Positions 12,250-25,154 are shown, counted from the first letter of the stretch. The stretch is 64,000 nucleotides of DNA from Talinum fruticosum (GCA_021018815.1 JAITYX010000017.1:6572001-6636000), one strand, 5' to 3'. The notes: generated by a model from the letters alone, not told the origin. Numbers and translations are program-made.

Positions 12250-12990
12250 ACATTTATCATGAACCCCATCTCAGTAAAAACCTTCTCTATATATCTGGAA
12301 ATCAGCATGATAATATAATTTTAAACTTCAATTGTATTCCTAATATGACAAGAAATTGGAGGAATACCACACAACTATGCTCCTTCCAAACTAGTGTATG
12401 GAACTATTAAGAGCATGGCTCTTAAATATCCCAGGACTTTGTCCTAAATCCTGCTGCTTCCATCTGAAATTCTGGGCACTTAAATTCTTTTAAGCACTAA
12501 TACAGGTCGGTTCAAATGGCTGTTGAAACTGATATAATTGAAACTAGAGCAAGTAACTGTGTCAAGGTAGATTTACTAAAATCATCTACAATTGTAAGAA
12601 TATAACGTGCACCATATACCTTCACCAAATCTAGCATGCATGTAATACATTAGGAGTCAACAAGTTATATGCTGGCTTATTGAAAAGCAAAATACTAATT
12701 ATAAAGAAAAATTAGGAGTGCAAGTTGACTTTGGTGAAGGTCTTGAAGAGTCCTCACTCTGAGCAGTGAAAGTAGTTGGACTATTATCCCTGGAATGCAA
12801 GCAGGTCGAAAACAAAGTTTTACCAAAAGTAATGTGATCAAATGCTCCTGTATCCATATTCGAAGATCCTAAAATATGAGTAAAGTAATGTAACACGACA
12901 AGAAATATTGAGTTGGTGCTATAACATATAAAGTTTATGGGCATGTCCGTTAGAGCATTTTGGACCAAGTTGAAGTGGCTCGAGTAACAT
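12250..12990 (-). pseudogene. Degraded copia protease and integrase-core relic
   Basis: On the minus strand, DTGAFDHITFGKTLFS resembles the copia protease motif D(S/T)GA-DH(M/I). About 12.5-12.65 kb encodes YGARYILTIVDDFSKST, the start of the copia integrase core. There are many stops and no LTRs seen. It lies between the copia element and the 3' end of copy B. Confidence 0.6.
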
Positions 12991-13445
12991 TTAATATATT
13001 GGATCAGATTGAAGTATTTTTGAAGCAAATCGGAATCTTTTAGAGCATTCTAGAAGTTGTGTAGTAGTTAGTATCTCGGAGCAAGTTAATGAATTTTGAA
13101 GTTAGTTGGAATATTTTGGAATAGCAGTGTTATAAATTACAGTAAAACATTTTGCCAAACAGGCCTATATTAGCTATAAATGTAGCACGTTGTTACAAAT
13201 TAATTGATAGTTGCTTGTTAGGAACCTACCACATACACTAACTAATCCCCTTGAATTAGCTCAATTTTCCTGCCGTTAATTAGCTCATTTTTCCTCTTCG
13301 TACAATTGTTTCTTTTTCTTCCAAAGAGGATACCACCAAATTGCTCCATGCTAATAAAGATTTCACACTAAAAAAGCAATAATATATTGGAATCATCCAA
13401 AGATAATTTATATTATTTATTTCAAATCATAGTAGGCAATACAAA

Positions 13446-13451
13446 TTTATT
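13446..13451 (-). terminator. Poly(A) signal of copy B
   Basis: AATAAA on the minus strand, about 132 nt after the stop, next to the 3' UTR block shared with copies A and C (CTTTGCAAGCATAACC on the plus strand). Confidence 0.5.
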
Positions 13452-13582
13452 ATTATAGCTGAGAAGTACAGTAACTTTGCAAGCATAACCAAAATTGAAA
13501 AAATAAAAAACAAAAATCGGTTTTTGCAAGCTAGAAAAGGGAAGATTGAACTGAAGGAGGTAGCTAGGCTATGGTATTATCC

Positions 13583-16316
13583 TCACATATTAGCAACGTT
13601 TTCCTTTGATTCGGAAGTAAAGCTGCTGAGCCTCGACTCGAGCTCATACCAAGATTGCAAGTCCATGAGTTCACTGAATTGAGGGAATGTAGCAAGTTTA
13701 TCCAAGTCTTCCCTGGTAGATCCTTTATGTTTCAGGACGTTCATGATTTCGAGTAAGGCACGGGCTGTGGTGAATACTGATGTGAGTGGATGTTTAACCA
13801 AAGAGAAGCCCATTTCCCTGAATTCCGCAGGGGTGTGAAGTGGGGTCTTTCCTCCTTCGATCATGTTTGCGATCTTGAATCCTTTCACTTCTCGCCCTAT
13901 TTGCTTCAGCTCTTCGTCGTTTGTGGGTGACTCGACGAACAGACCATCAGCACCAGCCTGTAAGAGTATTCATTAGAGCAATCCTTAAGGTCATTCACTG
14001 ATCCTAACTCCCATAATTGTCATTAGAAATGTGGTTGATCCTCAATTATCTCACCTCATAATAAAGATTTGCACGTTCAATAGCATCCTTAAGGCCATTT
14101 ACTGATCGAGCATCAGTCCTTGCGACAAGGAACAGATCAGCATCACCAATGGCATCTCTTGCTGCTGCAATTTTAGCTGCATGCTCCTCAGCGGGTACAA
14201 CTTGCTTACCACTCATATGACCGCACTTCTTTGGCCACAATTGATCCTGTTTGGAGTTGAGAAGTCGATTTCAAGTTACTTATGACTCGATTAAACATTC
14301 TTTGAAAAATGCATCAACACAACAACAAAAAACAAGCCATTTTTTTCCTTTCAAAAATTTTACCTCTAGGAAGATACCAGAAGCGCCTGCTTTAATCAAG
14401 TCTTTGACAACTCTTTGAACATTGAGAGGACCACCTCCACCAGTGTCTGTGATTGTCAAAATTAAGTAAAGAAACTTTGATAAGCCAAGCATAGCATAGC
14501 ATTTGTAAGAAAGCAGCAAACGTTACAAAAAAAAAAAGAAAAAAAAAGCAGATTGGTATGAATACAAGAATGAAATTCATTTATCGATCAAAATTCATCT
14601 GCTTGAATGATTTATTTATTTTCTGTTGTAGTCTAATTCAGTCAAATTCATAACAGCGTAGTTTTAGGTTAGATGGTTGAACAGACTCACCAGCATCAAC
14701 AATGTATGCAACTTTAGGAGAAGCAGTGCACACTCTGCGAGCAACTTCTGTCATTTCTGCGGTCCTGCAGTACACAAAATCCCATTTTTGAGGCTTTTTA
14801 GTTCATTAATACAATTTAATTGATATTAAATCCAGGGTTGACCTCTCTGTTTCTTTTGCTAATTGGGAATTGAAGTAATTAATTAAGCAATCCCCATGAA
14901 GCTCTGCTTCGGGCTTTGCCCAGAAACATTGGTGTAATCAGCAATAAAACTCCCAAAGTGTCAGAAAGCCAGATCAAATTTGCATGTATTTTAGTGGATC
15001 CAAGTCACAAGACCCAAAATATACAACCATTTAATTTTCAGATCCCCATCAACATATGTGGAGACACATGTGAGATGAAACGACAAGTGGAAACTGCCTT
15101 TCTAGATTTCAACTCCCAAAAAATTGAAAAATTGATGTACATTTTTTCTCCGCCCAATAATGTTTTTACATATGAAAACAAACTGTTAGATTTTGTTTTT
15201 GTTGGATTTTAATCGACTTAACTTTATTATAAAAAAGTAAAATCAACTTTTCAACAATTAGTGGGGCACAATCATAAATTTTTGGATGAGATTATTTTAC
15301 GAAAATATTACCGTGAATCTCACGGGGCATGATATTTTCAAAATTTCGGAATGACTAATGATCATCTTAGGATGGTTCTTTAATTTATAAATAATAATTC
15401 ATTTGACAGTGACTTTAATATAAGTCACCTTAAATGAGTTAGTAGTCATTCAAAAACTATTAAAGTTCACTTGAACAAATCCATGGACGTTATCTTTTAA
15501 ATGAGACCATTTTATATAAAATTTACTAGACTATAATATCTGAAAATTAGACATGAAAATTTTTAAGATTTTTTTAATTAGTAGACATTTATTAAAAATA
15601 ATTGATATAAAAAAATTAAATTTAAATACGAGACATTTTTGTATAAATTTTCTGGTTTAGCTATCACATATAAATCTCACTACGTGGAATTTTTTTATTA
15701 ACACAAAGCGTGTGAGATAATACTGTGGCCATTAAATATTTATAAATATTAATTGATAAAAGCAAATTTTAAATAGTATAAAATATTCTTATGATATAAA
15801 ACTTTTGAATCGGTTACTCCATATCCTCATAAGTGTGAATCTCACAATTTCGTAACATGGGCGGGTATTTAAATTTGAATTATATTAACACATAGCTTGT
15901 GAAATAATAATTAACATACTTTAAATACTAACAGCTACAATTTTTACGAGACTCTCTTATGAATTATTCTAATGTTACCGAACTCTTTTTGCCTATGATA
16001 TGACTATGAACCCACATTTTATTGATAAAGACGGTTTTATCCACGACAAACTATAAAACAGGGAGCAGAGGACATACGTGAGCAAACCGAAGTCGGGTTT
16101 GCCTAGGTGAGAAGCGGAGACACCAAACCCGGAGACGAACCCAGCCTTGAATCCGACCTTCTGCACCACACATGCAGCCAGAGCATCATGGACTCCTGGC
16201 AGAAGTACTGTGCCCTCCTCCTCTATCAACTTGTGAATTGTTGTCTGCCCGGATCGGGTTGACATCAACCGGATCCCCGCCTGCCTTGACGCCGCCCTGG
16301 CCGCTGAACCCAGCAT
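13583..16316 (-). CDS. Tandem copy B: isocitrate lyase/PEP mutase superfamily enzyme, 320 aa, intact
   Basis: Spliced CDS with exons 16316-16078, 14764-14691, 14446-14364, 14246-14055 and 13957-13583 (239, 74, 83, 192 and 375 bp), GT-AG introns and a TGA stop. It has the same motifs as copy A shifted by three residues: SGFGVSAS, DADTGGGG, KKCGH with Cys140, RTDAR, NMIEGG, and C-terminus VANM. The presequence (MLGSAARAASRQAGIRLMSTR) is three residues shorter than in A. An in-frame ATG at 16424 would add 36 residues, but it lies at or just upstream of the start site expected from the TATA box at 16443-16450 and has no counterpart in A or C, so 16316 is preferred. Exon 1 is closer to A than to C. 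Likely a mitochondrial Mg-dependent C-C lyase; substrate not determinable. Confidence 0.93.
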
Positions 16317-16442
16317 TGTCAGAGGGAGAAGAAGGGGAGGAGATCGATCGAGCTGAGAGGGGTTGGAGGTGAAGGAAGGAAGGAAGTACTGAGCTGAACA
16401 CTTAGCTCTGGGTGTGGCAAACAAGAGAGGAGTGGGAGGGGG

Positions 16443-16450
16443 TATTTATA
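16443..16450 (-). promoter_or_regulatory. TATA box of copy B
   Basis: TATAAATA on the minus strand, 127 bp upstream of the chosen ATG at 16316. It places the transcription start near 16418, which argues against the ATG at 16424. Confidence 0.75.
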
Positions 16451-16563
16451 GGGATATTAGTGGTTAATTAATTGGCTACCTGATTATTTAGCGGCCATGT
16501 AGATCAAATAATTTTATTTATTTATTTTTAATTCCCATGTGCCATTTTTTGTTTTTATTCTGT

Positions 16564-16583
16564 GATAAGGAGCTCATCTTATC
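16564..16583. promoter_or_regulatory. Inverted GATAAG pair upstream of copy B
   Basis: GATAAG and CTTATC face each other within 20 bp, about 114 bp upstream of the TATA box. GATAAG is the I-box/GATA-factor core known from many plant promoters. The same arrangement occurs upstream of copy C. Binding is inferred. Confidence 0.45.
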
Positions 16584-18483
16584 TGTCACTCACACCCCCT
16601 ACTCCCTGAAAAAAGTTGAATATTCTTTTTTTTTTTTAGTGTGGGAAAAAGTGGGAGGCTATGATTGCTGTCATCTGCCCTTTTACATGATTGAAGTTCA
16701 CACTACATCAAGTTTTTTTTTTTTTTTTTAAATAACCCTCAAAATTTTACAAAATAAAAAAAAAAGAGACTTGATTTGACATTTCTTCCAAAAAAAATAT
16801 TTAGTTATATTTAAAATTTTCGAATAGTGACAAGGTAATGGTCTTAAAACAGAGATCTAATCATGATGAAAGAGGCTTGGAGTAATCTTTTCAAGGGCAG
16901 CATATTCCTACCGTCCAATTTTATTTACATGTTATATTATGTCTTATATATATCTCAAGTTGTATGTATATTTTCTTTATTAGTAAAATTGTATTGTTTA
17001 ACACTTTTTTCTTTTTATACCCTCAAGCTAAATAACTATAATTAAAAATCAATTACAGAAATAGAGAAATTTGTATATTTTCTATATATTTATATTCTCA
17101 AGACTAGTTTTTAATTAAACAAATCACATATCAATGGTGGATTCCAAAAAATTAGAAACATTATTATCTCTAGTTTCTACAATCTAAGGCATAATTGGCA
17201 TTTGGCAATTACTATTATTTTGATTAAATTTGTACTTAAAACATATTTTGTCAAACTATAAAAATAATATGGGAATGAGGGTATAAATTGAAAAATTAAT
17301 TTATAGATTTGTGTCTTTAAACACCTTAAATATTTTCTCTCGATTTAAAAATTACTATATCGTGTTATAAGTTGAAAATAAGTGGTATCATTTAATAGTG
17401 GAATTATATTACAACTTACAAATTATAAAAAATTATCATTTTTTATAATTATGTATATTTATAGAATTACACGATACACCTTTTGGGTAAGGTTAATTAT
17501 ATTAGGGTGTCATTTCATACTTGTTGACATAGCTGACAATATATTATTAAAGCTTAACATTTATAATTAATCATAATTATTAGAAAATAGTAATTTTAGA
17601 TCATATAAATACATTAATATAAATTACGACAAGACATTTAAGAATGTATGCATGTAGGACACATATAATTACAGTTAATGTATTAATTGAATTATATGTA
17701 ACCTAGTAACACTATATTAATTATAATATAAAATAACATCCAAATACGACATTTTTTTTCTTCCTTTTAAATCGAGGATACGTATGTCCATCAAATTCAA
17801 TGTTACATTAAACCAGATGATACCTAAATGTAGTCTTTTAAAGTAAAATCATGTGGCCATATGTACACCTCTTAAAGCTAGAGCCTCCCCACCCTCCCCC
17901 AAAGCTGTAGCTTTTCCCCGAATAATTAGCCAGGAATTTGTTTCAAAAGTAAAGGTTTACGATGATGAGGGGGATTGAAGGTGGTTGTATTATGTGTGGT
18001 GGGCATGAAAATAGTTAGTGGCAGGAAATGAGTAGGGACTGAGACAATTGTGATTGTGTGGAGAGGCCTTAATAATGTGGACAATATTATGGATTCATGG
18101 CCACATTTGGCCTCCCAAAGGCTAAATGCTTCCACAACATCCATGCTCAGTCAAATCTCAGGCCCCCCTCTTGTGATAATCTCCGGCCATCCTGCTTCAT
18201 CGGGTCAATTTTGTGTTGAATTATGTTTAGACCTTATACAGATAGAATTTATGTCATAACTCGTTTGTCATGTTTCTCACCCAAATAAGTTGTGATTCAC
18301 TTATGTAATTAATTAAGCAAGTTTTGTGAGATCTAATAGCTGTCTTTATAGTTTTATTAGACTTAGATGATTAATTATTTAATTTTAATTTAATTTATTA
18401 TAATTCTGTCCTAAATTCACATTCAAACAATCAATGGCCAAATATGAGATAAATCAAAGATACATATTATCATATACATATAT
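16584..18483. other. Unassigned spacer upstream of copy B
   Basis: AT-rich DNA with poly-T tracts (16626-16638, 16711-16729). CATGATTGAAG near 16686 is shared with the copy C upstream region. The open frames at 17926-18144 (minus) and 18050-18259 (plus) overlap each other and show no domain. Confidence 0.35.
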
Positions 18484-18964
18484 TGCTGGAATTGTACGAA
18501 GTATAATGGGTGTTTGAACTCGGAAAAATTATGGTTCAAGACTTGAAACAACGGGTACGAATCGAGATTAAAAGGGATGGGCCATGTAGGCCAAAGAAAA
18601 CAAAGTCCGTCCAACGAGCAACTGGCATGGGTTAGCCGTGTCCGAGGACATGTATACGGCTAGTGCCAGGGGTGGCTTTTGGGTTGCTTGTGTTTTTTGT
18701 TCGTTTTCTTCCATTTCTTGCAATTATGACTCGATTTTATGCCTATATAATTGTGTGTAGACCTTCATTGTTGGGTGTAACAAGGTGTAACAGCCTATAA
18801 TAGCTAGTGCAAGAAAAATTTCTTTGTAAGCTACCAAAATTTTAGTGTATTGTTCGTGATTTTTCCGATTTTGGATTTTTCACATTGAAATTCTTATGTT
18901 TTTTTTTACTTTTTCTTCTTATTTTTTATTATTGTTTGTGAAAGTAAAATCCCCAATCCTAACA
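18484..18964 (+). mobile_element. Copia-like solo LTR
   Basis: Begins TGCTGGAATTG, ends CCTAACA and is flanked by exact TATAT direct repeats. Inside is a TATA-like TATATAAT with a downstream transcript-end-like region, as in plant copia LTRs. The AT-rich duplication is weak evidence alone; together with the TG...CA ends it is reasonable. Confidence 0.55.
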
Positions 18965-19505
18965 TATATACCATCTCTAATTAAATCGAGAGCATGCATA
19001 TCCTTACCGCTTTACCATATAATATCATTATATTATCTCATATCATGACATATAAAATTGAATAAACTGTTGTGATATAGACTAACAAGAAAGTAATATG
19101 CATGAATTGTTTCTCAAAACCCTTTTATTTAATTTATTGACTCTTTTATCGACAATTACCTGTTACTTTTATTTTAAAACTTTTTAAGAGAAGACTCTAA
19201 TCCAAATAAAGTAAGTTATTTCTTTCTGACATTTATTTTAATAAAATAAGAAAATTAAGCAATTTCTTGTGGAATTATTGCTTCTTAATTTTTTTAACAG
19301 CTAATAAGGACAGTAATGGTAGCACTACTGATGTGAACCTGTGATAGTGGAAACGGAGTGGGTTCTGGCTTGTATTATAATTTTATTGCAAAGCCGTGGG
19401 AAAAAGAAAAGTTTCTTATTCCGAAAGTGCATGTATACGGTACCTCCTCACCCTTCCCTGCTTTTCTTTTTTTTTTCTTTTTTTCTTTTTCTGTCGAGGT
19501 TAAAG

Positions 19506-20111
19506 TATGGATGGCAATGGATCGGCTTTGGGACGAGTCCGACTGGACCGCAGGCCATTTAACTTTTTGGACTTGAACTCAAACCTGATTCGGATTCGAT
19601 GGATATATGAAATATGGATCCGGACCGGATCGAGCGGGTCCACTTGTCTACGGGTCTATTATATTTTTATTATAAATAATTTTTAAAAATCGAGTATTTT
19701 GTGCCTTGTTTAATATTATTGTGAATTTGTAAGTAATTTTGTTACATATAACCTCTTTAGAATCATACTAACATATCTTTCAACCAACCTATTATACAAA
19801 CCAAATATACTAATTCATTCATACTTTTCACAAAAAAATTAATCGGGAGGGGGGCTGTGTGAATGAGGGAGAAGTGAGAGAGTGACTTTAGGTAGGGTTT
19901 CCAAATTTCAAATTAAAATATGTTATTACTGCCTGCTGTTAATGGGATTTTTTTTTAAAAAAAATGTGTTCAAGTCTTTAACGGGTCTCGGGTGAGATCC
20001 GGGTCTTAATTTTGAAACCCGGACTCGGGCTCGGGACAGTTAGACCCGGACCCAATTAAATGGGTTGGGTCCGACAAGTCTAGATCGGTTCTACGAGCCA
20101 TTGCCATCCTA
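19506..20111. mobile_element. Non-autonomous hAT-like DNA transposon, about 0.6 kb
   Basis: Ends are inverted: GGATGGCAATGGATCGG on the left, and GGATGGCAATGGCTCGT as the reverse complement of the right end. Subterminal regions are rich in GGGTCCGG/CCGGACCC motifs, typical of hAT MITEs starting with a GGTGGCAA-like end. No clear 8-bp target duplication and no coding capacity. Confidence 0.65.
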
Positions 20112-20869
20112 ATGCGAGTTGAAAAATATGAACAAATCGAGACAATTATCGATTCAAAATTGACGCGAAGTTAGGCATAATAAATAGAGACATCATAAGT
20201 TTTAATATAGCAGTCAATTTCTAACGCCTATTTAATCTAGCATTATTGTGAGTGACATAACTCATTAATATTTAAAAATCATATAGTTCATCGAATTAAA
20301 TTTATATTGTCGATAAAAAAAACTTGTTAATGTTTAATAAAATTATCCGTCTATTTTCTTATAAAAAAGGAAACGTAGAATTGAATACATTACACTTAAA
20401 ATCGAGTAGGATGGACAAATCATTGGATTAAAAAGTCAATATCTAAGCAATATAATTGGTTCTTAAAAATATCTACGTGTAGTTGGTGGGCAAAAAATAA
20501 AGATCGAAAGTAGTATTTTCCAAATACATGAGGGCCTAAAAGTAGACTAATCAAAACATTATTCACTACATAATTACAATAAAAGTATTTTATTTTATTC
20601 CATTTTTATAATATAGAAAATGGGGGCACTATTTGGTGTGGATCTATTTTCTGCTCAATAATTGTCGATTATTAATATTAAATCATCATCAATTATTGAA
20701 GAGAATTAATACCCACTCCAGATTATCTCTCCTTCCTCTCCTTAAGAAAATTTAAGAAATGTTACGCAATATGGACTAATTAACAAGATCACAGCATGAA
20801 AAAGGGCTTAATCCTTTAAATCATTTTAAATTATAATTAAAAAAATTAACAATAACAATAACGTTGGTT

Positions 20870-20945
20870 AATTTGTCCATATGAATTGTGAGGGCAGAAA
20901 TTGACAATTTAATTAATTTCATTTTTGATACCTAACTAAGGCTTA
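20870..20945. repeat. Paralogous upstream block (copy B side, second pair)
   Basis: Shares TTTGTCCAT, CAGAAATTGAC and TTTTTGATACC, in order, with 28858-28935. It lies about 4.6 kb upstream of copy B; the partner is about 3.8 kb upstream of copy C, in the same orientation. Confidence 0.45.
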
Positions 20946-21289
20946 ATAATTACTCTGAGCTACGACGGATCGAGCAATTCTATGTATGACATCCATTTTT
21001 AAACTTTTTGAAATGTAATAATATCAATTAATTTTGTGTTATCTTTATTACCGGATGAAGTAAGTATCTCTTTAACCGACATTTTATTGGTAAACCATCT
21101 CTATATCTTATATTTATCCAAATACGAAAACATCCATGACACAGCTAGAATATAGAGAAACATCCAAATTATCTAAGATACTGGATAACATTATAGGAGA
21201 AAATTAAAGGTACATTTTTTTGTCTTTTTTTAAAAAATAAAATAAAATAAAATAAAGGAAGTAAATTGAGAAGTTTCATGGAATTTGTA

Positions 21290-21375
21290 TGAATTTTCAA
21301 TTTTTTGTTAACCACTGCTTTTTGGGGGTACTTTCTTAGCTTTTTCGGGCTTTGTATTTTTCACTATATAACAAA
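21290..21375. repeat. Paralogous upstream block (copy B side)
   Basis: Partner of 7300-7385. The direct orientation relative to the genes fits duplication of a unit including upstream DNA rather than a mobile element, but I see no other support. Confidence 0.5.
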
Positions 21376-22899
21376 ATTTTCCGCTCAGCTATTATTGTCA
21401 TCTTTCCTTCTGCAAAAATCACATTTTTGTCAATATAAATGTAAATGTAAATGTCAGTATCATATTGTACGGTTTTTTTTTTTTGAGATGTAATAACTAT
21501 AATCGTTTAATTGAATGTACAAAAACATAAAAAATTTTGAACTTATGTAAATTGAAGATTAAAAAATCCATAATCATTTTGAAATAAAAGGAAAGAATTG
21601 GTAAATTTTAAAATAAATTAGTCTTGATTATTAGTATTTGAAATAAAAAGAAAAAAATAGTTTTGATTATTAGTATTTGAAAAGCAAATTAATGTCAAAA
21701 TTTCGAAGCAAAGCGTCAAAATATTTTTTATTAGTTATTCAAAAGGAAAATTTCATTTCACTGCTCCCTCCGTCTTACAGTACAAATCTCTTTAACCTTA
21801 TGTATTTTATAATTTTTATCACTTTATAATTTCAATGATATATTAATAACTAGTTTATATGTTGTTTTCCCTTATTAATTGCTTTTTTGCTTTCCTTTTT
21901 CTTTGAATCTTCATTTTTATTAAAACACTTGAGGCAACTTTATTTTTATTACAAATTTTTTCATAAATTTTAAATTTCCTTGGTACTCTCTTAGGATCCA
22001 AAAATAATATAAATTGTGAAATGAAAGGAGTACTATTCAAGAGTAATTTATCATCAAAATGTCTTACTTGACCTCGTTCCATTTAACTTTAGATTACAGA
22101 CCTTACAATTTTTATAACTTTTTACACTTGGTCACAACATTTTTACAACTAACTTTACAATTATCTTATGATTGCTTATACCTCCTTACAACCTAACTAT
22201 TGAAACAGGCTTTCGATTTGTTTTTCAAAAAGTTTATCTAATGAAATATTCCTATTTCCAATAAATGAATAATGAAATATAAAATATTTATTTGTGAAAA
22301 TGAAGTGTGTCAATTTCAAGATTTTGAAGGTGAGGTGGTCTTATTTCAGTCAATGCTTACGGTCATACAAGGGTTTTAGCAGTTTTGTGTTGGGCCTAGG
22401 ATATGGTCCAATTCTCCAATCAAGCCCAATTTCATAATTTTTCATTTGTCCGAAATTCTGAACTTCGTTGAGTCAAACACTAATTAAAATATCCATCACA
22501 CATAAACACAACATATTGATACTTACAAATAATGACTAGCAAATCCATTTGACTCGCTCAACTCAAGAAACACGATGATTCTTTTTGGTTGCATAAAGTG
22601 TAACAGTTGATATAGACGGGACTTAAAGTTTAACTTTTGAAACAATTCGTAATTATTAATCAATAATAATACTTCTTATCTGCACGTTGTTCGGAAGACC
22701 TATAAATTAGATGATGCTAAATTTGATTATATAAGTGGCAATGGACTGACTCGATAAATAAGTATTCGACATACATTTGTGACTATTGTCACTTCGGGGA
22801 CCGGAATTTTGGGGCTAGCATAAATAGAGCGAAGATTATAATGTGGACATTTGTGAAAACTAAAATGAGGTATAGAAGGTGCCACACAAGTAAGTTATA

Positions 22900-22909
22900 T
22901 TTATTTATT
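22900..22909 (-). terminator. Poly(A) signal of copy C
   Basis: Overlapping AATAAATAAA on the minus strand, about 130 nt after the ancestral stop and just beyond the frameshifted stop. Confidence 0.5.
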
Positions 22910-23036
22910 TAATTCAAACTATAATACACAATCACGAATCTTATTGTACTTGAGATACAGTAGCTTTGCAAACGTCACAGCCAAAAATGAGAAAATAAAA
23001 ATAATAATCTGCCGTAAAAAGAAATTACAATTTGTA

Positions 23037-25076
23037 TCACATATTGGAAACGGCTTCCTTTGCTTCAGCTTGGAAGCTACTGAGCCGTGACTCGAGCTGG
23101 TACCACGAGTCCAAGTCCATGAGGTCGCTGAACTGAGGGAAAGTAGCGAGCTTGGCCAAGTCTTCCTGGTGCTACCTTTGTTTTTAAGGATGTTCATTAT
23201 GTCGAGCAAGGCCCGCGCGGTGGTGAATACAGAAGTGAGTGGATGCTTGACTAAGCTGAACCCCATTTCCCTGAACTCGCCCGGAGTATGCAACGGGGTC
23301 TTTCCTCCTTCGATCATGTTTGCGATCTTGAATCCTTTTACTTCTCGGGCTATTGTCTTGAGCTCATCGTCGTTTGTGGGTGACTCGACGAACAGACCAT
23401 CTGCTCCGGCCTACATTGGAGAAGGTCATGATTAAGATGACAGATTCTTTCAGATTTTAAGTGATTTATCCGTGTAACAAATGCAAATTATGCTTGGGCT
23501 TACTTCATAGTACATGTTTGCTCGTGCAATTGCATCTTTCAAACCATTTACAGATCGAGCATCAGTCCTTGCAACAAGGAACAAGTCAGCATCTCCGATA
23601 GCATCTCTTGCGGCTGCAATTTTAGCTGCGTGCTCCTCTGCAGGCACTACTTGTTTCCCAGCCATGTGACCACATTTCTTTGGCCACAATTGGTCCTGTT
23701 GTAGAGAATTAGTACAAAATGTCAAATTATCACCATCTCAACCACAACTTCAACTAGAGATCTAAACCCAAGAATAAAGCACCACCACAATAATACAAGT
23801 CAATCCTCTCTGTTTATTTTTACCTCTAGGAAAATGCCAGATGCACCAGCTTTAATCAAGTCTTTGACAACCCTTTGGACATTGAGAGGACCACCTCCAC
23901 CAGTGTCTGTTACCGACAAACAAAATACGTTCCAGTCAGACAAGTACGACATTCATAAGGTATAATAAGGAGAAAAACGTTGTAAATTTTACAAATGGGT
24001 CAAATTTTGAATCAAATTATAAACAATTGATATAAAACAAAAATTACTCATATAAGTTTAATTAAAGCCACCAAATTTTAAATCGTGATTTTGAATTGGT
24101 CAAATCGACTCGTACCAATCTCCATAGACCACAGAAAGAATCATAATGTTATGTTTTACTCACCAGCATCAACGATGTAAGCAACTTGTGGGGTAGCTGT
24201 GCATATTCTCCGGGCAACTTCGGTCATTTCTGCCGTCCTGCATTCCACAGTCATTCACGTCATTTCTCAAATCTTACTTACCACACTAATATTTCCACGA
24301 AAACATTAATTAGAATATTTTAAAAAAGGAAAAGCTAAAAGTCGTGCTTTTTAACAAGAAAATTTGCTCTAGCCAGTGTGGAAAACGACAAAGGACTAAA
24401 CTTTAGTGACCGTAATTAGGTTGTCTAGACTATGAATATCACATTTTTAATTGGTTAATTAAATTAGGTCATAGATTCCCATTAATCGGAAAAATATCCC
24501 AATTAGCAGAATTTTACACCTATTTGGATGACTGTACCCTTAATGTCGTACAATGATTTGATGCACCAAAAAAAAAAAAAAAAAGTTAGTCTAAAATCAC
24601 AATTATGTAATAAGGAGTAATTTTTATGTTTATTAAGATTAAAATAATTCAATTTTGTTTTATTCTCATATTTATAATTAGCGTATAATTTATGTTGCTT
24701 ATTTTTAACATTATTAAATCACATTTATAACTAAATGTGATATATATGAACAGTTAACTTTATAAAATCGGCCATTAGGTTGGGACGGAGTGAGTAATTA
24801 TAAACAAAAAGAGTGAGATATGTACGTGAGCAAGCCAAAGTCGGGTTTGCCAAGGTGAGAGGCAGAGACACCAAAACCGGAGATGAAACCGGCCTTGAAG
24901 CCGGTTCTCTGGAGGACGCAGGCGGCGAGAGCGTCGTGGACTCCAGGCATCAGAACTGTGCCATTCTCCTCTATCAACTTGTGGATAGTAGTCTGCCCGT
25001 GTCGGGTAGACATGGATCGGACCCCCATTGTAGCCTTAGAGGCATGTTTGGCTACTGAAGTCAAAATGCTAGACAT
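23037..25076 (-). CDS. Tandem copy C: isocitrate lyase/PEP mutase superfamily enzyme with a 1-bp frameshift in the last exon
   Basis: Exons 25076-24826, 24237-24164, 23906-23824, 23695-23504 and 23410-23037. Intron positions and phases match copy B exactly. The catalytic region is intact (DADTGGGG, KKCGH with Cys144, RTDAR, NMIEGG). Near 23164-23168 one G is missing compared with A and B (AGG-GAA reads AGGAA). As written, the protein therefore loses its family C-terminus after KGSTR and runs in another frame to a stop near 22919. Restoring one base would give a clean family tail ending in VSNM and a TGA at 23037-23039, 324 aa in all. Downstream codons are otherwise undamaged, so this is either a very recent mutation or a sequencing or assembly error. 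The presequence (MSSILTSVAKHASKATMGVR) is the most diverged of the three. Confidence 0.85.
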
Positions 25077-25154
25077 TATGACTTGTTTTTAAGAGAGAAA
25101 TCGAGACTAAGGGGAGGGAGAAGGATAGGGGAGGGGGATTCCACAAGCTGAGGG

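Larger units (their letters stand above)
20112..22899. other. Unassigned spacer downstream of copy C
   Basis: AT-rich, no gene recognised. It contains 20870-20945, similar to 28858-28935, and 21290-21375, similar to 7300-7385. Confidence 0.35.

Noticed and set aside
16317..16424. N-terminal extension of copy B from the ATG at 16424
   Set aside because: It lies at or before the predicted transcription start, and copies A and C have no matching extension.
17926..18259. Overlapping frames on both strands
   Set aside because: Mutually overlapping, no domains, composition like the surrounding spacer.
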